From Microcoleus sp. bin38.metabat.b11b12b14.051 (GTDB lineage Bacteria > Cyanobacteriota > Cyanobacteriia > Cyanobacteriales > Microcoleaceae): a DNA stretch of 64,000 bases. The notes beneath the pieces were generated by a model. The model searched no databases and was not told where the DNA came from. It saw nothing but the letters and a program-made list of their open reading frames with translations. The DNA is taken from assembly GCF_013299165.1 (NCBI RefSeq), contig NZ_JAAFKD010000002.1:265405-329404 (forward strand), read 5' to 3'. The position numbers and the translations under genes were made by a program. Numbering within the stretch: position 1 is the stretch's first letter; each line of letters opens with the position of its first letter. Of this stretch, positions 54,041 through 61,105 are shown one piece after another.

Positions 54041-56824
54041 ATGATGAAAGCACCCTTGTCTTTTGGTAAAAAAGTCTTCGATCTCGATCGCATCAACTTG
54101 TATCAACTTTTGGGATCTGCTCCGGAGGATTGCTTTGACGATTTGGTGGGCTTGGCAGCTCAAGTGAGCCGAACTCCTATTGCTTTTTTGAGCTTGATTG
54201 ATGCTAGCCGCCACTGGTTGAAGTCGCTCTTAGGTATCGATCGAACTTTTGCCCACCGTTACCTAAATTTTTGCGATCGTGCGAGCGATCCAACTCCGGC
54301 AGATATAGCCATCAGCTCAAACTCTCTCTCGGAATGTGACCGGGCAAATTCCCTGCAAAAACCTGCGGTTGCTCCCGCACCAGCAACCGCGCTCCCTGCA
54401 AATTCCTTCCGGGAACCGCCCGCCGCCGTCATTGTCCCAGACGCTTCCACAGATGTGCGATTTATCGATCATCCGCTCATGGTTTCCGATCCCTTCGTGA
54501 AATTTTATGCCGGCATCCCAGTCGTTACCTCAAGCGGACAGATGCTGGGAGTGCTGTGTGTGATGGACTCCGCACCAAAAGACTTGACAAAGGAAACCAT
54601 TGACAGCCTGCAAACTTTGGCGCGGCAAGTTGCGAATTTAATAGAGCTGCGCTGGCAATTAGTCAAAGCGCAGAAAGAGGCAGCAGAGTTAGAAAATATC
54701 ACCTCCCAAGAGCAGCAAATCTCGGAATTAGCTCGCTCAAACCAGGACTTTTTGTGGGCAGTACAGACGCCACAGAGCAGGACGAGAATATTTCCCACAC
54801 CAAAGCTCGCGATGCTGGGGGAAACAGGCAAATCTCCTGATTTGCCCGAAACTTCAGCCTGCATCGGGTACGATACCAAAGAAATCCCCGAAATATCGCC
54901 CCTAGGCCAGCCAACGCCAGACTTGCTGAGCGAGCGATCGCCCCTGGCAACCCTGCAAGCAAAAATCGGTGCAGCCCTCCGGCAAGGCGGGACAATATCG
55001 GCCACCCTCAGCCGCTGCACCGACGCAATGGTAGACGATATGGACGCCTCTGGGGCGAGTATCTGGACGTTCAACCCCCAGACAGAGCGGCTAGAATTGC
55101 AGGCGACTTCAGGACTCAGCAGCCAAGAGTGGGAAGCGGAAATAGAAGATTGGGTGCGAGCCGAACTGGGAAAAATCCCAGCAGCTCCGGTGTTCCTGCT
55201 TTCGCTGCCGTCCCTTTGGGCCATTGCCTATCCGCTGATTGTGGAGGAGCGGCTAGTGGGAGTGATGGCTCTGTCTAGCAGCCAAGCCTTAGCCGTCGGA
55301 GCTTTAGAAGTTCTGGGATGGATGGCTAACGCCCTCGCCGTAGCGATCGATCGCCTCAAGGCCCGACAAGAATTGTTGAGCCGCCGCGAAGGCTTGCTGT
55401 TTGGCCTCGCCAGCCAGATGCGAAATTCCCTCGACCTCGACAAAATTTTAGATACGGCTGTTAACGAGATTCGCAACTTGTTGCAGGTTGACCAGTGTTA
55501 CTTTTTGTGGTATTCAGTATCGCGACACGGACAGCCGAGCTTTGCGATGACCCACGAGGCGGCAAATCCCGAACTCAAGGAGCGGCTCGCAGAATATCCG
55601 ATCGACCAAGTAACCCTGCTAGCCGAGAAAATTCGCCACCGCCAAACCCTGCGGATCGGCGACGCTGCTACAGCACCCTGCATCGAACCCCTCACACGAG
55701 ATTTTTTGACCGATGCTGGGATTGTTTCTAAGCTGCTGTTGCCGCTCAAGACTCGCTCGGGTCAAATGGGGGCGGTAGTTTGCAACCATTACAGCAGCAG
55801 CCGTTCCTGGGCGGCGAGCGAAGTGGAATTGCTGCAAGCGGTGGTGGATCAACTGGCGATCGCGATCGACCAAGCCGAACTTTACGCCCAAACCCGAGCA
55901 GCCGCCTTAGCCGCTCAAACTCAAGCCCGCCAACTCACCGAAACTTTGCAGAGTTTGCAGCAGAAAGAAGCTCAGCTCATCCAAAACGAAAAAATGTCCT
56001 CTCTCGGTCAAATGGTCGCCGGCGTTGCTCACGAAATCAACAATCCCGTTAATTTTATTTACGGCAACTTGACTTATTGCGAGCAGTACGTCAAGGATCT
56101 GCTGGATTTGCTGCGCTTGTATCAAAAGCACTACCCGGAGCCGGCCCCGGAAATTCTTGACAAAAGCGAAGAAATCGATATTGATTTTGTAGTGCCGGAT
56201 TTGCTGAAAATTCTGTCTTCCATGGAGATGGGAGCCGAACGCATCCGCCAAATAGTCCTATCTCTGCGGAACTTCGCGCGGCACGACGAAGCCGAGATGA
56301 AGCCGGTGGACATTCACGAAGGGATTGACAGCACGCTGCTGATTTTGCAGAGCCGTTTGAAGTCAAACGGGCTGATACCGGGAATTGAGATAATTAAAGA
56401 CTACGGCGCTTTGCCGAAGGTAGAGTGCTATCCCGGACAGCTCAACCAAGTATTTATGAATATTTTGGGGAACGCGATCGACTCTTTGGAACCTCAGCCC
56501 GCACCCAAGACGATCGCCATCTCGACGGCGGTGGTGCCCTGTGACTCCCAGGATCGTCAGTCAGGAAAGTCGATCGGTCAACTTGCCGTGATTCGGATTC
56601 GCGACAACGGGCCAGGATTGGCCCAAAAAGCCAAATTGCGCTTGTTTGACCCTTTCTTTACCACCAAGCCAGTAGGTAAGGGCACCGGACTCGGCTTGTC
56701 GATCAGCTACCAAATTGTGGTGGAAAAACACGGCGGCACTTTGACTTGTATCTCAGAACCAGGACAGGGAGCCGAGTTCAGGATAGAGATCCCGCTGTAT
56801 CGCCCCGTGGGCCTCAAGCAATAA
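54041..56824 (+). CDS. Multi-GAF sensor histidine kinase
   Basis: A 927-residue cytosolic kinase with no membrane segment. It starts with a GAF-like region interrupted by an alanine/proline-rich loop (residues ~10-220; LVGLAAQVSRTPIAFLSLIDASRHWLKS ... DPFVKFYAGIPVVTSSGQMLGVLCVMD), followed by a linker and two further GAF domains (~300-450 and ~470-630; LLQVDQCYFLWYS). The kinase core has the phospho-acceptor His664 in GVAHEINNPVNFIYGN, then N box ILGNAIDSLE, and G boxes IRDNGPGL and KGTGLGLSISYQIV. The first GAF resembles those after which sensory histidine is lost, so its ligand is unknown. I begin at MMKAPLSFGKK; upstream codons include repeat DNA. No cognate regulator is adjacent. Confidence 0.93.
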   Translation: MMKAPLSFGKKVFDLDRINLYQLLGSAPEDCFDDLVGLAAQVSRTPIAFLSLIDASRHWLKSLLGIDRTFAHRYLNFCDRASDPTPADIAISSNSLSECDRANSLQKPAVAPAPATALPANSFREPPAAVIVPDASTDVRFIDHPLMVSDPFVKFYAGIPVVTSSGQMLGVLCVMDSAPKDLTKETIDSLQTLARQVANLIELRWQLVKAQKEAAELENITSQEQQISELARSNQDFLWAVQTPQSRTRIFPTPKLAMLGETGKSPDLPETSACIGYDTKEIPEISPLGQPTPDLLSERSPLATLQAKIGAALRQGGTISATLSRCTDAMVDDMDASGASIWTFNPQTERLELQATSGLSSQEWEAEIEDWVRAELGKIPAAPVFLLSLPSLWAIAYPLIVEERLVGVMALSSSQALAVGALEVLGWMANALAVAIDRLKARQELLSRREGLLFGLASQMRNSLDLDKILDTAVNEIRNLLQVDQCYFLWYSVSRHGQPSFAMTHEAANPELKERLAEYPIDQVTLLAEKIRHRQTLRIGDAATAPCIEPLTRDFLTDAGIVSKLLLPLKTRSGQMGAVVCNHYSSSRSWAASEVELLQAVVDQLAIAIDQAELYAQTRAAALAAQTQARQLTETLQSLQQKEAQLIQNEKMSSLGQMVAGVAHEINNPVNFIYGNLTYCEQYVKDLLDLLRLYQKHYPEPAPEILDKSEEIDIDFVVPDLLKILSSMEMGAERIRQIVLSLRNFARHDEAEMKPVDIHEGIDSTLLILQSRLKSNGLIPGIEIIKDYGALPKVECYPGQLNQVFMNILGNAIDSLEPQPAPKTIAISTAVVPCDSQDRQSGKSIGQLAVIRIRDNGPGLAQKAKLRLFDPFFTTKPVGKGTGLGLSISYQIVVEKHGGTLTCISEPGQGAEFRIEIPLYRPVGLKQ

Positions 56825-56925
56825 ACCCGCAGGCGATCGGTTGGAAAAACATTTTTTAAGTTTTCTTGTCAAAATGCTTGACAGATTCTGGTGGTTGAAT
56901 GTTAAGATGATGAAGGTTAAGACAT

Positions 56926-56997
56926 TGGGGCGTCGCCAAGTGGTAAGGCAGCTGGTTTTGGTCCAGCCATTCAGAGGTTCGAATCCTTTCGCCCCAG
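56926..56997 (+). tRNA. tRNA-Gln (anticodon UUG)
   Basis: A 72-nt cloverleaf: acceptor arms TGGGGCG / CGCCCCA with discriminator G, D-arm TCGCCAAGTGGTAAGGCA, anticodon arm GCTGG-TTTTGGT-CCAGC giving UUG, and T-arm AGAGGTTCGAATCCTTT. No CCA is encoded. It is 101 bases downstream of the kinase stop codon. Confidence 0.97.
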
Positions 56998-57021
56998 TTA
57001 AATTGTTTTTGCGATGGTGAA

Positions 57022-57222
57022 TCAAGAAGGACTAAAGTCCTCACTACAAACCTAATTAATTGGTTTGTAGTGAGGACTTTAGTCCTTCTTCATCTCAGGA
57101 CTAATACCAAATCCGGGATTTCTACCCCCTTTATTTCTTAGCCCGCGGAGGCTGGCTTCGTTTGTATAGAAGCGGTTTCAACCGCCGAATCATAAAGGAG
57201 ATGCCTAACTCGGATTTAGTAT
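57022..57222. repeat. Palindromic repeat plus MITE-like element
   Basis: One inverted AGGACTAAAGTCCTCACTAC / GTAGTGAGGACTTTAGTCCT palindrome lies at 57029-57092. A ~113-bp element at 57110-57222 begins ATACCAAATCCGGG and ends CTCGGATTTAGTAT, giving terminal inverted repeats of about 14 bp with two mismatches. It has an internal palindrome around AGAAGCGGTTTCAACCGCC. No coding capacity. Confidence 0.8.
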
Positions 57223-57275
57223 AAAGTCCGAACGCTCAAACCAATTTGATTTTGGTTGTTCGATCGCACATCATA

Positions 57276-58604
57276 TCACTTTGAGCTACCCGGGCCGCGA
57301 GCGTTGAGCCGATCGAACACGTATCGCGAAATCGCCGGAAAAGCTGTTTCGTCCTGGGCATAAGCCGGATTGTCGGCAAAAACGACTAAAATATAAATCG
57401 CGCGATCGTCTAAAGTTCTGACAAAAGCAGCTTCGGTACGGGAACGAGAAGTATAGCCAACTTTGGAACCAAAATAAATATTAGTTGGTAAAGATTCGCC
57501 GATAAATCCCTGTATCGAGTTGTTAGGGTCATTTTTCCACACCTTAGGGTCTAAATCTCTCGTCAGCAAGTAAGCCATTTTGCGGCTGGCAATACTCGAA
57601 ACAGCTTGTCTTGTATATATTTCATACATTAATCTGGCGGCTTGGTCAGTAGTTACTTGATTGCGAATCGGCTGAGAAGGATCGCCCCGCAATTGCAAAT
57701 CGCGACCGATTGGCTCTTCTTGCCTTAAATAGTATATGGGATAATTTTTGGTAGTTATACTAATATTGTTGTAGCCGGCTGACTGGAAAAATGTGTTAAT
57801 TTGATTACGTTTTTTCAGCCATGTTTGTAACTGTTCTCCTGCGAGCTGTCCGCCGGATTCTGTAGCTGTAATTTGGTCTACTATTCTGCTAGCCGCATCG
57901 TTGTTGGAGATGCGAATCATTTGTTCTAGGTCATTCTTAAAGGCAGATTCTCTTTCCGTAATTAAGCCTTTTTCCATGGCTGAATAAAAGGCAGCCATCC
58001 AAAATAACTTAGCAACGCTAGCCGGAAATCTGAGAGTTTGATTTTGATATCCGGCGAAGGTATGGTTTTTGGAATTGCTGACATCAATTAAACTAATTGA
58101 TAGCGATTCTGCGGGCAATCCTTTGTTGGTTGCAATCTTCACAGCTTCATCAACAATCCCTTGCAATTCTTGAGAGTAAACAGGATTGGGAGGTGTTTTA
58201 ATGTTGTAGCTGAAGGTAGGCTCGCTTTGACGATCGACTAAATTTTCCGATGCTTCAATTGTCGGCGGCGACAAAGCCTCTTGAGTCAAAATCACTGGAG
58301 GTTCTGGGAGAGGGCGGCTTCTGAAGGGTATGGTGAGAATCCAACCAATCGCCAGCGCCCCCGCAATTAAACACATGATGTTACGGTATTTTAACCGCGA
58401 AAATTTAGCCCTGACTCGACGCCGCGACGGGGCTGGGCCAGCAGTTTGACGCCGCGACGGGGCTGGGCGATTCCCTACGGGATAGCTGGGCTTCACGGCA
58501 GTTTGACGCCGCGACGGGGCTGGGCGATCGCTGCTGGGGCGTCTGGGGTTGATTGGGCTGCGGGGCTCGATGGATCGCTGGCGTCGTCGTCGGTCTATTT
58601 GCAT
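57276..58604 (-). CDS. Membrane-anchored serine hydrolase of beta-lactamase fold
   Basis: A 442-residue protein. The N-terminal 75 residues are arginine/proline-rich with an internal repeat (NRPAPSRRQTA, APSRR), then a membrane anchor near residues 76-93 (IMCLIAGALAIGWILTIPF), then a class A-like domain. The domain carries SxxK Ser196-Lys199 in FPASVAKLFW, SxN in ISNNDAAS and KVG in FGSKVGYTSRS. The cytosolic basic tail and outside catalytic domain suggest a periplasmic D,D-peptidase-like or beta-lactam-binding enzyme. The N-terminal repeats come from tandem 60-66-base DNA copies containing GCCGCGACGGGGCTGGGC. Confidence 0.87.
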   Translation of the reverse strand: MQIDRRRRQRSIEPRSPINPRRPSSDRPAPSRRQTAVKPSYPVGNRPAPSRRQTAGPAPSRRRVRAKFSRLKYRNIMCLIAGALAIGWILTIPFRSRPLPEPPVILTQEALSPPTIEASENLVDRQSEPTFSYNIKTPPNPVYSQELQGIVDEAVKIATNKGLPAESLSISLIDVSNSKNHTFAGYQNQTLRFPASVAKLFWMAAFYSAMEKGLITERESAFKNDLEQMIRISNNDAASRIVDQITATESGGQLAGEQLQTWLKKRNQINTFFQSAGYNNISITTKNYPIYYLRQEEPIGRDLQLRGDPSQPIRNQVTTDQAARLMYEIYTRQAVSSIASRKMAYLLTRDLDPKVWKNDPNNSIQGFIGESLPTNIYFGSKVGYTSRSRTEAAFVRTLDDRAIYILVVFADNPAYAQDETAFPAISRYVFDRLNARGPGSSK

Positions 58605-58782
58605 TACAGTCTTCTGGTATCAAACTCGCACGATCAGTTTATAATAGGTCGGCATCTAAATGACAAGTGTGTCGATCGAGTCCGCTGTTGCCGATTTTAG
58701 CTGTCTTCCAGGCTGATTGATACTTCTATAATTGTAAAAATTTCAGGATAACACTGAGTTGAAGCAAAATTCTTTAAAAAAC

Positions 58783-59901
58783 ATGAGAAATTTTTGGAGT
58801 CTGGCTGTTTTAGGATTGGCGATCGCCAGCACGAATAATTATTTGATACCTCATGTTTGGGCATTTGGGTCCCAGCCAGCAGGCACAGAAGTTATCTCCA
58901 CACAAACAGAAAAACACGGCCAGGATGCAGCGACTCAGTTGACGGGAGAAAGCGAAAATCCCGAAGCAACAAAAAACCAAACTGTTTTGGGTTTGCCGAC
59001 TCTGTTTTGGGATTTCAACCATTTAGCCGAAATTTCCTCTTCCCAATTGCTGGAGGTGTTGGCGGGACGACCGGACTCAAGTAATCCCGAGAGGATTACC
59101 GAGACACATACCGCTGCCATACCCGAAGACATAGCACGTTTTGAAAAAGTTGTACAGTATGCAAAGCAACAAAATTTGCCCGATCGCCCGCTGGGAGAAA
59201 TCGTACAGGCGATCGCCGATAATTTCCTCGGAAAACCCTACACCGAAGGTTTGCTCGACAAATCCGGCGAAGAAAAGTTAATCGTCACCTTGAATCAATT
59301 TGATTGCGTTTTGTTTGTCGAAACAGTGGTAGCGATCGCCAGAGGTGTAGCAGTCAAAGATTACGACTATCAAAATTTTGTAAATCGCTTAGAATCACAG
59401 CGGTATTTAAACGGTAAACTCAACGGTTATTGCAGCAGATTGCACTATTTTTCAGAATGGATTAACGACAATCAAAAACGGCAAACCGTAGAAAACATCA
59501 CCGTTGAATTGGGCGGAGTACCCATGAACAAACAACTAAACTTCATGAGCCAGCACCGCAGCAGCTACCCGCAAATGGTGAAAGACGAAGCGACTTATCA
59601 GTGCATTGTGGGTGTTGAAGCAGAATTAGCCAAAACAACTGTTAATTACATCCCCACCAATCAGATAAAAAGTATTTATTCCCAGTTAAAACCTGGGGAT
59701 ATTGTAGCGGTAGCCACCGATGTCAAAGGACTCGATGTCACCCACACGGGTTTTGTGTACAGGAATGCAGACGGGAATCTCGGCTTCATTCACGCTTCGC
59801 CGGCTGGGGCTGTGACAGTTGCTTACGACTTGCACAGATATATTAGCAGAGTCGAAAGTGCGATCGGCATCGTAGTAGCTAGAGCAAAAACACCCAATTA
59901 A
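58783..59901 (+). CDS. DUF1460-type amidase-like protein
   Basis: A 372-residue exported protein. The N-terminal hydrophobic stretch (LAVLGLAIASTNNYLIPHVWAFG) looks like a signal peptide. The DUF1460 domain begins at about residue 115 with ARFEKVVQYAKQQNLPDRPLGEIVQAIADNFLGKPY. It includes the candidate catalytic cysteine in NQFDCVLFVETVVAIARG, plus the later histidines in DVTHTGFVYRN and LGFIHASPAGA, an NlpC/P60-like Cys-His layout. Structural work on the family points to peptidoglycan amidase activity. I chose the ATG; a TTG eight codons upstream is possible. Confidence 0.9.
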   Translation: MRNFWSLAVLGLAIASTNNYLIPHVWAFGSQPAGTEVISTQTEKHGQDAATQLTGESENPEATKNQTVLGLPTLFWDFNHLAEISSSQLLEVLAGRPDSSNPERITETHTAAIPEDIARFEKVVQYAKQQNLPDRPLGEIVQAIADNFLGKPYTEGLLDKSGEEKLIVTLNQFDCVLFVETVVAIARGVAVKDYDYQNFVNRLESQRYLNGKLNGYCSRLHYFSEWINDNQKRQTVENITVELGGVPMNKQLNFMSQHRSSYPQMVKDEATYQCIVGVEAELAKTTVNYIPTNQIKSIYSQLKPGDIVAVATDVKGLDVTHTGFVYRNADGNLGFIHASPAGAVTVAYDLHRYISRVESAIGIVVARAKTPN

Positions 59902-59920
59902 TAAATTGGTTTGTATTCCT

Positions 59921-59981
59921 AGGGTGCGTCAGCTTGCATTATTGTAGCTGCAAAATCAACATCTCTCTGCTGACGCACCCT
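59921..59981. terminator. Inverted repeat between convergent genes
   Basis: AGGGTGCGTCAGC and GCTGACGCACCCT, 13 bp each, are separated by 35 bases. Position between two convergent genes suggests a bidirectional terminator, but GGTGCGTCAGC is also a common interspersed repeat core. Confidence 0.6.
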
Positions 59982-60405
59982 ACCAACTAATTTTCCGTTT
60001 CAGCCAAACCACCAAAACCCATCCCAAAGTACATCCCAAAAAATAGCCAATAAAATCCTCCCAAGAAAAACCGCTACCCAGGAACAAACGTCCGAATAAT
60101 GTAGCGCGAATAGCTTGTAAAAAAGCAGGCCGCCACAGTTGGCTAAATTCAATTATGCAGTTAAAAATGAAAACTCCCCCCGCAATTTTGCTCGGCTCAA
60201 CTTGCGGGAACATCAAAACAATTAGCAGAATCAAGAAAATTTGGTAAAGAAAATCACCAAAATAATCGTTAAAAAACTCTCGCCCGGGCCCAGAATAAAA
60301 TTCGCTGCTTAAACCGACAAAGAAAATGGGGATAATGCTGAGAACAAGAGCAACTCGATAGTTAAAAAAGGGATGTGCGCGATTAAAAGGTGATAACGTC
60401 TTCAT
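59980..60405 (-). CDS. DUF2809-type small membrane protein
   Basis: A 141-residue polytopic protein with about four membrane segments (YRVALVLSIIPIFFVGL near 16-32; YQIFLILLIVLMFP near 55-68; IAGGVFIFNCIIEFSQLW near 75-92; FIGYFLGCTLGWVLVVWL near 119-136). It has the family-type motif EFSQLWRPAFLQAIRATLFGRLFLGSGFSWEDFIGYFLG. DUF2809 proteins have no established function. The longest frame begins at a TTG two codons earlier; I use the ATG. Confidence 0.82.
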   Translation of the reverse strand: MKTLSPFNRAHPFFNYRVALVLSIIPIFFVGLSSEFYSGPGREFFNDYFGDFLYQIFLILLIVLMFPQVEPSKIAGGVFIFNCIIEFSQLWRPAFLQAIRATLFGRLFLGSGFSWEDFIGYFLGCTLGWVLVVWLKRKISW

Positions 60406-60411
60406 TGGCAA

Positions 60412-61105
60412 AAAAAATAAAAATTAGTTCCACTTGTCAATCATTAGTATTACTCAAAAGACTGCTTTTTTGTGATAAAGATTTATCGACCGAGGCGTGA
60501 ACGCTCATAAATATTGCACTTTTCACGATATTAATTACATAAAATATCAACAGTTTCAACCCCTCATTCAGTAAGTCCCCCTCCGACTTCCTAAGTTCTG
60601 GGGCGATGTTTCATACATCAGTCGTTGCTCGGAATATATTAAGCGTGTGGGGGCTAGCACGGAGGCAAATCAGCGCAAGTATAAAGCCGAATCAGTGCAA
60701 GTACGGGGCGCATCAGGGCGGGTACGGGGGCGAATCAGCACAACTACAAGAACACCGCCACGATAGTTACCAATTCCTACCTGCTTCACCTACGTGAAAT
60801 CCGCTGTATGTGAAACTTTCGTAAAGATGCCGGACAGCTATTGACACGTTATAACAGTTATTAGTAAGCTCAAAAAAGCAACAAAACAGCCGACAACAAC
60901 AAAAAGAGCGATCGGCACAAACATTTACTTCATCAGAGCGTCGATCATCAGAGCGCAAATGACAGTTTAACGCTGAGTGTAGCGTTTATATTCACGCTGC
61001 ATAAAACTAGATCGTTGACAAATACATTCCAAGAAACAAAAGTCAATACTATCCTTAAATGTCCAAGGAAACGCATTAACATTTGAAAAATCAGGGAGCC
61101 AGCGA
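60412..61105. other. Long gap with a degenerate GAATCAG-type repeat
   Basis: No gene is supported in about 690 bases. At 60650-60750 about four imperfect copies of a 21-24-base unit occur (GAATCAGTGCAAGTACGGGG, GCATCAGGGCGGGTACGGGG, GAATCAGCACAACTAC). The remainder is AT-rich with nothing recognisable, and presumably contains the promoter of the long protease gene. An AGGGAG ribosome-binding site lies at 61093-61098. Confidence 0.6.

Noticed and set aside
56753-57044. Minus-strand frames over the tRNA-Gln region
   Set aside because: They are antisense to the tRNA and to the end of the kinase gene.
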